Positions 35,901-43,318 of a stretch of DNA of 43,318 nucleotides are shown one piece after another. The stretch spans positions 1-43,318 of the forward strand of contig JAIOYZ010000030.1 of assembly GCA_021740845.1 (NCBI GenBank), read 5' to 3'. A program made the translations under genes and the position numbers. A model generated the notes under the pieces. The model had not been told where the DNA came from. It saw nothing but the letters and a program-made list of their open reading frames with translations, and did no database searches. Source of the stretch: Bacteroidia bacterium. GTDB taxonomy: Bacteria > Bacteroidota > Bacteroidia > UKL13-3. Numbering within the stretch: the first letter of the stretch is position 1; the number at the start of each line of letters is the position of its first letter.

Positions 35901-38489
35901 AATGGACCAGATGAATTTAGGTTCAAAAATGGAGCAACTAACATTCTTAATACTACTTTTTCTAATACACCTGGATGTACCCAAAATTATAGTTCAGGTG
36001 GAGGATCTGGAACTTTTCCTGCCACAACAGGGGCGGCAGTTACTGGATTACCAAAACGATGTGATAACAATGGGGTTACTACTTTGTATACCATTACTAA
36101 ATCATTTTCTCACACTGCTGCCGATTTGGATTTATCTTGGGTAGGTTTATTAAGAGAGGCAACTAGTGATATTTGTTTCGAAAGTTGGTCTTTGGATAAT
36201 GTAATTATCGAAGTTCGTAAACCTGGTAATTTGGAATGGTCTACAGGTGATTTCGAACAAAATATATTTGTTACACCAGTTGACCCAGTTACAGAATATT
36301 GGGTAAAAATTCCTTTGGGAAATAGTTATTGCTATGATACCGTGGTGGTTTCTACCTTTATTGGGCAAATACCTGGCAAAATTTTTGGAACAGACACGGC
36401 TAGGTATTGCGGCTCGGATTATGCAAATTATTCACTACCTCCTAACTACGATAAATACACTTGGAGCAATGGAGATAACAACAGAGTTTCTCAATTTTAC
36501 AATACTGGTTGGTACACTGGCTATATTGAAAATACCACTGGTTGTTATGGTTCGGATAGTATTTATATTGATTTAGGAGGTGCTACTATGATTCCTAACA
36601 CAGATACAACAGTTTGCTATGGTAATCCTTTACTTTTAAGAGCTGATTTAAACAACGATTGTAGTCCTTTCGGTGCACCAGCAAAATCAGGTTACACAGC
36701 TGGGTCAACCATTCCTGGGTATACTTATATTGGAGATTATAGAGGCCATTCTTATTTCTTGGCTGATGTTAATAGTAGTTGGAGCATTGCTGCTCAAAAT
36801 GCATTGCAAGCTGGAGGATATTTGGTAAATATTAACGATACGGCAGAACAGAAATTTATTGAAGACAATGTGGATAGGAATATCTGGACTGGTTTACATA
36901 TGGGAGAAGATGGGTGGATGGTTTGGATGAATTGCGATACATTAACCTATACCAATTGGGCTCCAGGTGAACCAACAGCCACACCTAATGACTATGTATT
37001 TATGTCTAATTCAACTTGTCCAGAACCACATAAATGGAGAGCACATACAGATGACGACCAAACCAATCCTGATCCATGTTTATCTAATATTTTTGGTTTG
37101 TTAGAAATTACTGAATACTCTTATGTGCATAATTGGTACGAGAATTTTAATCTCATATCCAATTCGGATAGCTTATGGCTTTTACCTACAGCAGATGCAA
37201 GGTATTTTGGAACTGTTGCCACCTCTCCAGGAGCTGCAAATTGTGGAATCGGGTCTATTGTAGTTACGGTACAAAACGAGTTTTTTGATATCCTTCCTGA
37301 TAGTGTAGAGAAAATTAATTGCGAAGGTGATACCGTTATGATTGAAGCCAAGGCTGGTTATTCAAATTACAATTGGGATAATGGCGAAACCACACAAATT
37401 GCTGTTTACAAAGATTTAGTAGGTTGGGCTTATTGCATGTATGATAATGGCGTTTGTCAATTTAAAGATAGTGTATATGTAAATGTGCCTGCAAAGTTTG
37501 AAGGTAATCCTTCCCTAACCGATATTACTTGTTTTGGTTCAAATGATGGTGTAGCAGTGGCCGGTATTTTGGGTGGAACTTTCCCTTATGATATTCTTTG
37601 GGCACATAATGGGTCTACTCAAATTAATGAGCCAAACTTAGGACCTGGAGTTTATTACTATACCGTTACTGATATTAATGGTTGTAATATTACGGATAGT
37701 GTAATCATTACTAACCCTCCTTCACCACTTAATGTTACATTTAGTGTACTTAATCCAGTAACTTGTAATTCAGATACCAATGCAATGATTCTTCCAATTC
37801 CAGAGGGTGGCTCTCCATTGTATTCTGGAACTTGGTTTGGCTTGCCATATACAGATACCTTAATGAATGTTGGTGCAGGTATTTATAATTATTCAGTTAC
37901 TGATTCTAGAGGTTGTGTAGTAAGTATTGATTATGAAATAACACAACCTGAAAAACTGAATTTGTTCACCACTCAAATAAAACAAATCTTTTGTCCTGAG
38001 GATTCTAATGGAGTGGTTTTCTTAAATGCAACGGGTGGAGTTCAACCATATCAATTTATTTGGGGAACCAATTTATTAATAGGAGATACTGCTTTCAAAG
38101 TATATAATGGACAAGTATTAGCCATTGTAGTAGATCAAAACTTCTGTTACGATACCGTTACATTTGATATGCAACCTACCAATACCGACCCAGATAAGTG
38201 TGGCTTGGTTGTTCCATCTGGTTTTACACCTAATGGAGATGGAATGAATGATTTATTTTATATTAAAGGTTTAACTGATTTCCCAGACAACGAATTAACC
38301 GTGTTTAATCGTTGGGGTGAAACTGTTTACCATGCTGTTAACTATAAAAATAATTGGGATGGAAAGCCAGAAAAAAACACTCTTTTAGGTGGTAACGACG
38401 GAATAGTACCTAACGACACCTATTTCTATATTTTCGTTACCAAGGCCAATAATAAAACCCATACTGGTTATGTATACATTACCAAATAA
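32943..38489 (+). CDS. Giant T9SS type B surface protein with two C-type-lectin-like domains
   Basis: 1848 residues. Signal peptide (LLFATLILANFSAYSQ). FG-GAP/VCBS-like repeats (about 25-420, e.g. VVDYNNDGFEDVVYQN, FDYNNDGFQDLLIM), then an ASPIC/UnbV domain (about 420-510, GAKVYVKAGA ... INFGLDTN-like). Two C-type-lectin-like domains follow: about 630-767 (LWIGLHKDNSGGQFRWMNC, NNWATGQ) and 1256-1390 (IWTGLHMGEDGWMVWMNC, NWAPGEP). Both are preceded by NPRYDCSPFGAP- and NNDCSPFGAP-like segments, so the region is an internal duplication. An SprB-like repeat (about 1523-1590) and a CHU_C gliding-motility-type sorting domain (about 1755-1848, PSGFTPNGDGMNDLF) end it. Presumed adhesin. It is followed after 7 bp by porP/sprF. 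Confidence 0.88.
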   Translation: MLKKLLFATLILANFSAYSQQFPNSIGSSKLPSANGMILDVVDYNNDGFEDVVYQNGLSGNIELYRNLNGEFTAVTNSALLPIIPGVGDGSEGVISFDYNNDGFQDLLIMSSGPTGYMRLFKNNCGVNFIEVTTDVNLPSTPNFIPQYLTKDPMVFISDYDKDNDNDIIFCRDSVSKFWITVLKNNAGSFDLPQNLITSFNSTEIPNIALFDFDNFGGEDILIIKNTGISNSCEMVLYQNNGGGVFTVVSGTTGLTNSSPIGFANILDLNADGYSDILLGTKEVVNPGPGNLGNKIFLNNSGDGTFTDITGLVNTSSSTAGDYTRAHIFDIENDGDQDILWEINSNTLANSVPALMSSNGAGVFSNIASLKIAAASSTSSYTGKYVIFDYNNDGAMDIFQPGSAAGPARLFRNNNVSNKFLGVRLLSCNGQADPIGAKVYVKAGAISTYKSYNTQGITSTTTGKSERLNFGLDTNSVIDSLIVFWPNNNIDILTNISSNQNLTLYDGVCEIGKPLVFDLGADTFNVCGQDTGYVLAPSGYVNYSWSTGELTDLAKITQKGWYFCTVTNVEGCNATDSIFVAFGNASIVQADATICFGDMVTLDANPRYDCSPFGAPKKRPALQGGEDIGPDYIYVGTNNGHHYYKLRNPDNWTQSAKLANDAGGYLAVITSQEEQDFLGNHPDLNGMNLWIGLHKDNSGGQFRWMNCEEFVYNNWATGQSAPTPGVDDNYVYMRTETCVDPRGWKNRDENQSSPDPCESNIFGLVEFDASTNISYLWSTGDTTATIITSPTSTTSVGVRITQNDANCFAFVNVNVINPNDQFASDTLSECKASFIQIQAKPGMSSYSWSTGGSTSSIFVPASGADRWYSVDVVTPEGCIGSDSVYVQLYNTSIKTPDTAVCLGTTVYLRGPNAPYSYSPDYSYNFTSPPFSEFGSNNSILFNGSRVLGPFANDSVTYFMSGLPLHDSIRVTFDLLIHDTWDGNCSVNGPDEFRFKNGATNILNTTFSNTPGCTQNYSSGGGSGTFPATTGAAVTGLPKRCDNNGVTTLYTITKSFSHTAADLDLSWVGLLREATSDICFESWSLDNVIIEVRKPGNLEWSTGDFEQNIFVTPVDPVTEYWVKIPLGNSYCYDTVVVSTFIGQIPGKIFGTDTARYCGSDYANYSLPPNYDKYTWSNGDNNRVSQFYNTGWYTGYIENTTGCYGSDSIYIDLGGATMIPNTDTTVCYGNPLLLRADLNNDCSPFGAPAKSGYTAGSTIPGYTYIGDYRGHSYFLADVNSSWSIAAQNALQAGGYLVNINDTAEQKFIEDNVDRNIWTGLHMGEDGWMVWMNCDTLTYTNWAPGEPTATPNDYVFMSNSTCPEPHKWRAHTDDDQTNPDPCLSNIFGLLEITEYSYVHNWYENFNLISNSDSLWLLPTADARYFGTVATSPGAANCGIGSIVVTVQNEFFDILPDSVEKINCEGDTVMIEAKAGYSNYNWDNGETTQIAVYKDLVGWAYCMYDNGVCQFKDSVYVNVPAKFEGNPSLTDITCFGSNDGVAVAGILGGTFPYDILWAHNGSTQINEPNLGPGVYYYTVTDINGCNITDSVIITNPPSPLNVTFSVLNPVTCNSDTNAMILPIPEGGSPLYSGTWFGLPYTDTLMNVGAGIYNYSVTDSRGCVVSIDYEITQPEKLNLFTTQIKQIFCPEDSNGVVFLNATGGVQPYQFIWGTNLLIGDTAFKVYNGQVLAIVVDQNFCYDTVTFDMQPTNTDPDKCGLVVPSGFTPNGDGMNDLFYIKGLTDFPDNELTVFNRWGETVYHAVNYKNNWDGKPEKNTLLGGNDGIVPNDTYFYIFVTKANNKTHTGYVYITK

Positions 38490-38496
38490 CCTTTAA

Positions 38497-39447
38497 ATGT
38501 TTAGAAAGATGAAGACATCAAAAATAATTCTTGCTTCCCTAATTGGTATGACATGCTTTCAAGCGAAAGCGCAATTAACATACGGAAATGAGCAATTTAT
38601 ATTTAACCCTGTTATGGTAACTCCATCCTTGGCAGGAAACCATAACAATCAAATAAAATTAGGTTACGACGCTAGATGGGTAGGAATTGAGGGCGCCCCA
38701 AAAACGGCCTACCTTAATTACGATCGTTTCTTTAATGGAAATACGGGCTGGAATATTTCTGTAATTACAGATAAAATTGGTCCAATAAGCACCATTTCCT
38801 TAGCCAATGCCTTTTCTTTTAGTGTAAAAACAAGTGATGAAACCAAACTTGCTTTTGGAATTAAACACCATATTTCTCAATCTACATTAAATGTAGATAT
38901 AGGAAATATAATTGACCCAACCGATCAATTATTAGCTAGCAACCAAACAGGAGTACCTGTAAATAATTTTGATGCTTCCATTGCTTGGTTAAACCCAAAT
39001 ATGTTTATGGTAGGCTTCAGTTATAGAAATTTGATTCCTCAACCTAGATTTAGATTTACCAATACAATTATTGATCCTATATTGAGTTTGCATGGTTGGT
39101 ATAATTATGATTTTGGGGATGCTTCTCTTGAGGCATTTTTAAATATTAATGCTACAAGTAATACACCAATAAATTCGCAAATTGGAGTTATGGGTGCTAT
39201 TCAACATAAATTTGGAGTGGGTTTAAATTTCTCACCAAAAAATCAATTAGGGATTTTTGCTTTTATTAAAGCTACCGAAAAATTAAATGTTTTCTATAAT
39301 TATAATATGCCAATTTCAGATATTGCTAAGGCAAGTAAACAATCGCATGGAATTGGAATTTCATATAAAATAGGAAACGAAACACCCATTGGAAATACCT
39401 TCTTTATTCAACCAACCAATGAGAGTGTAAGATCAAGAATGTTTTAA
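38497..39447 (+). CDS. PorP/SprF family T9SS outer-membrane protein
   Basis: 316 residues. Signal peptide (IILASLIGMTCFQAKA), then QFIFNPVMVTPSLAGNHNNQIKLGYDARWVGIEGAPKTAYLNYD, the PorP/SprF opening, and repeated strands ending KQSHGIGISYKIG. PorP/SprF proteins are commonly encoded beside type B sorted surface proteins and appear to hold or help export their neighbour. Here the gene lies 7 bp after the large lectin-domain protein and is probably its dedicated partner. A second start (MKTSKII, 38509) is possible. A terminator follows. Confidence 0.9.
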   Translation: MFRKMKTSKIILASLIGMTCFQAKAQLTYGNEQFIFNPVMVTPSLAGNHNNQIKLGYDARWVGIEGAPKTAYLNYDRFFNGNTGWNISVITDKIGPISTISLANAFSFSVKTSDETKLAFGIKHHISQSTLNVDIGNIIDPTDQLLASNQTGVPVNNFDASIAWLNPNMFMVGFSYRNLIPQPRFRFTNTIIDPILSLHGWYNYDFGDASLEAFLNINATSNTPINSQIGVMGAIQHKFGVGLNFSPKNQLGIFAFIKATEKLNVFYNYNMPISDIAKASKQSHGIGISYKIGNETPIGNTFFIQPTNESVRSRMF

Positions 39448-39468
39448 TTTGCTGATTACACCAAATAG

Positions 39469-39502
39469 AACACGGATGGGAAAACCATTCGTGTTTTTTT
39501 TT
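39469..39502. terminator. Intrinsic terminator
   Basis: AACACGGATGG, short loop, CCATTCGTGTT, then a T-run (39494-39502). The 11-bp stem includes one G-T pair. It ends the porP/sprF unit and overlaps the stop of the convergent aminotransferase gene. Confidence 0.82.
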
Positions 39503-40760
39503 ATCTTAATTCTTCTAATGCAATTTCTACTTTTTTCAATAACTCCCCTATTTCGTCTGCATTTAAGGTGCCTACCGATATTCTGTACCAATCAGTTCCA
39601 GCCTCACAACCAAATGCGGTAAAAGGAACTAATGCCAATTGGGCTTTATCCAATAAAAATTGATTGATATCTGATGTTTCCTTAATAAATTTTCCTTCGG
39701 CAGTTTGTTTGCCCCAAATGTTAAATCTTACCGATAAATAAATTGCTCCTTCTGGCTCAATAATTTCTACGGGATATCCTTTTTCTTTTAGGGCAATAAA
39801 ACCTTTATACAATCCATCAAATCGTATCTGAAGCTTTACTTTTAAACTGTTTAAGAAATTTTGCAAGGCCATGTCATCCTTTAAAAATCTGGCAGTAGCA
39901 ACTTGTTCAGCCCTTGGCGCCCAAGCTCCAATATGACCAATTATGCTTTTCATTTTACCAATTATATTGGCCGGACCTAAACCCCATCCTACTCTCACCC
40001 CAGTGGCGGCAAGAGATTTGGAAATTCCATCAACAAAAATGGTATAAGTCTTCATTTCTGGTCGTAATGAAACAGGATTAATATGCTCCTTTCCCTCTGC
40101 CATTAACATCCAATACATTTGATCGTATAAAACATATAAGGGTTTTTCTTTTCCAGAACGTCTTTTATTTTCTGCTAAAACCATGTCGCAAATTGCTTCC
40201 AATTCTGCTTTCTTAAATGTAGTACCGGTTGGGTTTAAGGGTGAACATAAAGCCAATAAAACAACTCCTTCTAAATGTGGTGCTAACATCTCAGCAGTTG
40301 GCATAAAGCCATTTTCTGCAGTAGTATGTACTTCAACTTTTTGGGCATCGCTTAAATGACAATAGTGATTATTATTCCAACTTGGAACTGGATACAAAAC
40401 CTTATCACCTGGATCTACTAATGTTTGATAAATTGAATGAATCAATGGCCGCCCCCCTCCTGCAATAATTAGTTCATCTCCACCAAAACGCAATCCTTCG
40501 TATTTAAAAATAAAATCTGAAACCGCTTCCTTTAATTCAAGAATGCCATCTGCAGGAGGATAATTTGTTTGTCCTTCTTGATATGCAGCAATAATATGAT
40601 TCAACAATTCACTTGGGATTGGAAACAATTTAGGATTAAAATCACCAATAGTTAAATTGTATATTGAATGACCTTCTTTAATTTTTTGATTTATTTCATT
40701 TCCTAATTTAATGATTTCGGAACCAATTAAAGTGGCGGCTTTTACAGAAATTTCTTGCAT
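39501..40760 (-). CDS. Class I/II PLP-dependent aminotransferase
   Basis: 419 residues, cytosolic. YNLTIGDFNPKLFPIP and TNYPPADGILELKEAV lead the fold, LCSPLNPTGTTF holds the conserved Asn, LYDQMYWML the Asp/Tyr pair, and IFVDGISKSLAATGVRVGWG contains PLP-Lys248. It belongs to the aspartate-aminotransferase-like group; the amino donor is not determined by sequence. The gene is monocistronic, converging on porP/sprF and divergent from the ABC-F gene. Confidence 0.87.
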   Translation of the reverse strand: MQEISVKAATLIGSEIIKLGNEINQKIKEGHSIYNLTIGDFNPKLFPIPSELLNHIIAAYQEGQTNYPPADGILELKEAVSDFIFKYEGLRFGGDELIIAGGGRPLIHSIYQTLVDPGDKVLYPVPSWNNNHYCHLSDAQKVEVHTTAENGFMPTAEMLAPHLEGVVLLALCSPLNPTGTTFKKAELEAICDMVLAENKRRSGKEKPLYVLYDQMYWMLMAEGKEHINPVSLRPEMKTYTIFVDGISKSLAATGVRVGWGLGPANIIGKMKSIIGHIGAWAPRAEQVATARFLKDDMALQNFLNSLKVKLQIRFDGLYKGFIALKEKGYPVEIIEPEGAIYLSVRFNIWGKQTAEGKFIKETSDINQFLLDKAQLALVPFTAFGCEAGTDWYRISVGTLNADEIGELLKKVEIALEELR

Positions 40761-40845
40761 GGAGCAAGCTAATTTTTTTTATACATAAAAAGAAAATTTT
40801 CAGCCCTATTTTTTTAAAACCTCGCTAAAAAAGCCAGTTAAAATG

Positions 40846-40860
40846 GGTTCGGTTTGAACC
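40846..40860. repeat. Extended iterated motif GGTTCGGTTTGAACC
   Basis: Third copy of the 15-mer, in the 198-bp divergent intergenic region between the aminotransferase and ABC-F genes. A relaxed copy GGTTCAAAAC follows at 40893-40902. Confidence 0.85.
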
Positions 40861-40939
40861 AAATTAGGGTAAAAAGTAGTTTGATATTTTTTGGTTCAAA
40901 ACTTATTTAACCTCATACTCAACTTAGCCAAGCATTTCT

Positions 40940-40947
40940 TATCTTTG
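40940..40947 (+). promoter_or_regulatory. -7 promoter element of the ABC-F gene
   Basis: TATCTTTG, 11 bp before the ATG at 40959; fits TAnnTTTG. No clear TTTG at -33. Confidence 0.5.
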
Positions 40948-40958
40948 CCACCCATTTT

Positions 40959-42902
40959 ATGATAGCACTTACCAATATAGGATTTGAATTTGGCGGAAGA
41001 TTCCTTTACCGCAACGCAAACTGGCATATTAAACCCAATGAAAGAATTGGATTAATTGGCCTTAACGGAACCGGAAAATCAACTTTATTACGCATAATTA
41101 CCGGAGAGTATACCCTAACTGAGGGTACAATGTCTAAGCCTAGAGACCTCTCAATTGGCTTTTTGAACCAAGATCAATTAAGTTTTGATAGCGAAGAAAG
41201 CATATTAAAGGTTGCATTAACTGCTTTTGAAGATGCACTTCGTTTAGAAAAAGAAATTGAAGCCATTATAGAATTGCTGGAAACGGACCATAGTAATGAA
41301 ACCATCCAAAAATTAAGCGATAAACAGGAAGAGTTTGAGCGTTTGGACGGATATAATATCCACCACCGCACCGAAAAAATCTTGGAAGGCCTTGGTTTTA
41401 CAACCGAACAATTGTCGAAGCCATTTAATAAATTTTCTGGAGGTTGGCGCATGCGTGTGCTTTTGGCCAAAATGCTTTTGCAAGAACCAAATCTTTTAAT
41501 GCTAGATGAACCTACCAATCACTTGGATTTACCAAGTATTGAATGGTTAGAAGAATACCTAAAAAGCTACCAAGGTACTGTTATTGTGGTAAGTCATGAT
41601 AGATATTTCCTAGACAAAATGGTAAGTAAGATTGTGGAAGTAAGCATGCAGAAAATTTTTGAATACCCTGGTAACTACGAGTTTTATGTAGAAACTAAAA
41701 GTGGTAGAATGGAATTGCAACAACGTGCCTACGACAATCAACAACAATTTATTAAAGAACAAGAGAAATTGATTAATAGGTTCAAGGCAAAAGCAAGTAA
41801 GGCCACCATGGCGCAAAGCCGTGTAAAAATGTTGGATAAGATAGACCGCATTGAATCACCAGAAGACGATAACCGAGAAATAAATATTCAATTTAGAGTG
41901 GGTGTTCAACCTGGTAGAAACTTGGCCGAATTTCATAATGTAAGCAAAAGCTACCCAGGAGTGGATATTATTCACAACGCAGATGCACGAATTGAAAGAG
42001 GAGATAAAATTGCGTTGATTGGTGCAAACGGAAAAGGTAAATCTACTATTCTCCGCTTATTGGCACAAGCCGATACACATGAAGGTGAAATTATTATCGG
42101 CCATAATGTACGTAAAGCATTTTATGCTCAGCACCAATTGGAATCACTTCATTTGCAAAATGAGATTTTAGAAGAACTTAAAAACTTTGCTACCGATAGG
42201 TTAGAAACAGAATTAAGAACCGTTTTGGGTTGTTTCTTATTTGTTGGAGACGATGTATTTAAGAAAATTAAGGTGTTAAGTGGTGGTGAAAAAGCTAGGG
42301 TTGCCTTGGCCAAAACCCTTTTAACTGAAGCCAATTTTATGCTTTTGGATGAACCAACTAATCACTTGGACATGCGAAGCATTAACTTATTGATTCAATC
42401 GCTTCAAGCATACGAAGGTTCGTTTATTGTGGTGAGCCATGATAGGTATTTCGTTTCTGAAATTGCCAATAAAATTTGGTGGATTGAAGATGGAAAAATT
42501 AAAGAATACCCAGGCACTTTTGCAGAATACGAATATTGGAGAGAAAAGCGTGAAGCTGAAATGAAACTAAATGCTCCATCGCCTATAAAGAAAGAAAAGA
42601 AGGTGGCCGAGCCAACTCCAGTAGCTAAAGAAACACCTGCTCCAAAACAAAATAAGGTAAGCAACAATTACTTGTTGAACCTAAAGAAATCGTTTGATGA
42701 ATACGAGCAAAAAGTAAACAAAGCCAAATCAAAATTAAAGGAATTGGAAATGGCTTTTACTCTTCCCGAAAACACGAATGATTCTAAAAAAATTGCTGAA
42801 TTAAATAACTTTTACGAAGCAGAGAAAAAAGCTCTTATCCATTTAGAAAAAGAAATGGAAAGCGTAATGGAAGAACTTATTGAACTAGAATCAAATTCTT
42901 AG
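40959..42902 (+). CDS. ABC-F family ATPase (Uup/YdiF-like)
   Basis: 647 residues, cytosolic, with no transmembrane part. Two ATPase domains: Walker A GLNGTGKST (34-42) and GANGKGKST (355-363), signatures FSGGWRMR (about 160) and LSGGEKAR (about 440), and Walker B LLMLDEPTNHLD twice. An inter-domain linker (about 240-300) and a Lys/Glu-rich C-terminal coiled coil (about 575-647) complete the Uup-like layout. ABC-F proteins act on the ribosome in translation or resistance. The motif set gives no sign of an antibiotic-resistance subtype, so a housekeeping role is inferred. It has its own promoter and ends at a bidirectional terminator. Confidence 0.9.
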   Translation: MIALTNIGFEFGGRFLYRNANWHIKPNERIGLIGLNGTGKSTLLRIITGEYTLTEGTMSKPRDLSIGFLNQDQLSFDSEESILKVALTAFEDALRLEKEIEAIIELLETDHSNETIQKLSDKQEEFERLDGYNIHHRTEKILEGLGFTTEQLSKPFNKFSGGWRMRVLLAKMLLQEPNLLMLDEPTNHLDLPSIEWLEEYLKSYQGTVIVVSHDRYFLDKMVSKIVEVSMQKIFEYPGNYEFYVETKSGRMELQQRAYDNQQQFIKEQEKLINRFKAKASKATMAQSRVKMLDKIDRIESPEDDNREINIQFRVGVQPGRNLAEFHNVSKSYPGVDIIHNADARIERGDKIALIGANGKGKSTILRLLAQADTHEGEIIIGHNVRKAFYAQHQLESLHLQNEILEELKNFATDRLETELRTVLGCFLFVGDDVFKKIKVLSGGEKARVALAKTLLTEANFMLLDEPTNHLDMRSINLLIQSLQAYEGSFIVVSHDRYFVSEIANKIWWIEDGKIKEYPGTFAEYEYWREKREAEMKLNAPSPIKKEKKVAEPTPVAKETPAPKQNKVSNNYLLNLKKSFDEYEQKVNKAKSKLKELEMAFTLPENTNDSKKIAELNNFYEAEKKALIHLEKEMESVMEELIELESNS

Positions 42903-42905
42903 TTT

Positions 42906-42918
42906 GGTTCAAACCGAA
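42906..42918. repeat. Extended iterated motif GGTTCAAACCGAA
   Basis: 13-mer form starting 4 bp after the ABC-F stop and just before the terminator hairpin; it is not part of the hairpin. Confidence 0.85.
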
Positions 42919-42928
42919 ATAAAAAAAT

Positions 42929-42963
42929 TAGCCCCAGCAAACTTAATTGCCGGGGCTTTTTTA
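42929..42963. terminator. Bidirectional intrinsic terminator
   Basis: AGCCCCAGCAA, loop ACTTAA, TTGCCGGGGCT with one mismatch, flanked by A- and T-runs. It separates the convergent ABC-F (+) and LruC-domain (-) genes. Confidence 0.87.
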
Positions 42964-42992
42964 TTGTAAAGGTTGGCCCGAAGGCTATTGGT

Positions 42993-43318
42993 TTATTGAT
43001 AAATGTTTCCAGTATTGCGGTAACCACTTCCATTGGTATACCAATCTGCATAAGTGCTTCCTCCACTGCTAACCCAAGATGCAAAATGGTTGTATGCAGT
43101 ATTGATATCTGATTTTTCTTTAGGATAATCAAAGCTCACCGGAATATTTAATGCCCAAGGGAAACGACCATCTTTGCTTACATAAGTATCGCCATTTCCT
43201 AAATTGGTAGCATCACTGCCTGTTCCAAATAAAGAAGTAGTAGCTAAATCTGTTGGCAACTGACCAGGTAAATGAATTTCATAACCTCTACCAAAACCAG
43301 CTGTTCCGTTCCAGATAA
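42993..43318 (-). CDS. LruC domain-containing protein (partial, C-terminus only)
   Basis: The open frame runs off the right edge with no start, giving at least 108 residues. The frame through the edge reads GFGRGYEIHLPGQ, then LPTDLATTSLFGTGSDATN, FPWALNIPVSFDYPKEK, DINTAYNHFASWVSSGG, YADWYTNGSGYR, which is the C-terminal core of the LruC domain. LruC-domain proteins are large exported proteins of Bacteroidota and some Proteobacteria with unclear function. The protein ends with the LruC domain, without a T9SS sorting tail. An internal TTG or ATG should not be taken as the start. Confidence 0.8.
   Translation of the reverse strand, partial: IWNGTAGFGRGYEIHLPGQLPTDLATTSLFGTGSDATNLGNGDTYVSKDGRFPWALNIPVSFDYPKEKSDINTAYNHFASWVSSGGSTYADWYTNGSGYRNTGNIYQ

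Noticed and set aside
372-42915. Reading the iterated motif as a Chi or KOPS-like polar signal
   Set aside because: Copies are split about evenly between strands (7 to 9) with no visible switch, and the core is nearly palindromic; a whole-replicon map would be needed to reopen this.
372-42915. Reading the iterated motif as a terminator or promoter part
   Set aside because: Single copies do not form hairpins with T-runs, positions relative to starts and stops vary, and many copies are inside genes.

Overview
The window is about 43 kb of low-GC chromosomal DNA from a member of the Bacteroidota. The evidence is type IX secretion (T9SS) sorting tails on several proteins (type A at 11.1 and 23 kb, type B/CHU_C at 38 kb), a PorP/SprF gene, promoters of the Bacteroidota form TTTG-N19-TAnnTTTG, delta-60 repeat and LruC-domain proteins, a YtxJ protein (bacillithiol redox system) and a fused OlsF/GlsF-type aminolipid acyltransferase. 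No genus is claimed. Apart from small intergenic repeats I see no prophage, insertion sequence, CRISPR array or tRNA; most genes are housekeeping or cell-envelope genes.

Layout. 1-363 (minus strand): three tandem promoters, each with exactly 19 bp between its two boxes, fire leftward into a leader that ends at the window edge with a boxA-like AGTTCTTTGA, so an rRNA operon probably lies just outside. 0.8-2.5 kb: a PaaN-type aldehyde dehydrogenase. 2.5-10.7 kb (minus): OlsF/GlsF-like acyltransferase, LPP20-like lipoprotein, Nudix hydrolase, outer-membrane barrel, AsmA-like protein, transglutaminase-like exported protein. 11.0-12.8 kb (plus): a tightly packed set of T9SS cargo, six-helix membrane protein and winged-helix regulator. 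12.8-17.7 kb (minus): hotdog protein and YtxJ, RNase P RNA, topoisomerase IV subunit A, BtuF-like binding protein. 17.8-21.3 kb (plus): YebC, a repeat-filled spacer with four 39-bp tandem units, a GNAT-nitrilase fusion, a small lipoprotein. 21.4-26.2 kb (minus): DnaQ-like exonuclease with a pRiA4-ORF3-like partner, and a 14-repeat delta-60 protein. 26.2-27.3 kb: an N-terminally extended RsmH paralogue. 27.3-31.6 kb (minus): lipoprotein, RsmG, glycosyltransferase, DUF4294 protein, Lgt. 31.7-39.4 kb (plus): threonine aldolase, then an 1848-residue T9SS type B surface protein with two C-type-lectin-like domains and its PorP/SprF partner. 39.5-43.3 kb: aminotransferase, ABC-F ATPase and the C-terminus of an LruC-domain protein.

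The most unusual signal is not a gene. The 10-mer GGTTCAAACC (reverse GGTTTGAACC) occurs 16 times exactly in this window, where base composition predicts well under one copy, and the 8-mer core GGTTCAAA about 32 times. It lies on both strands, in intergenic DNA and inside genes in several reading frames. An extended form, TTTGGTTCAAACCGAA, lies mostly between genes. It behaves like a genome-wide iterated motif (compare HIP1 of cyanobacteria, or DNA uptake sequences) and I do not know of a description of it.
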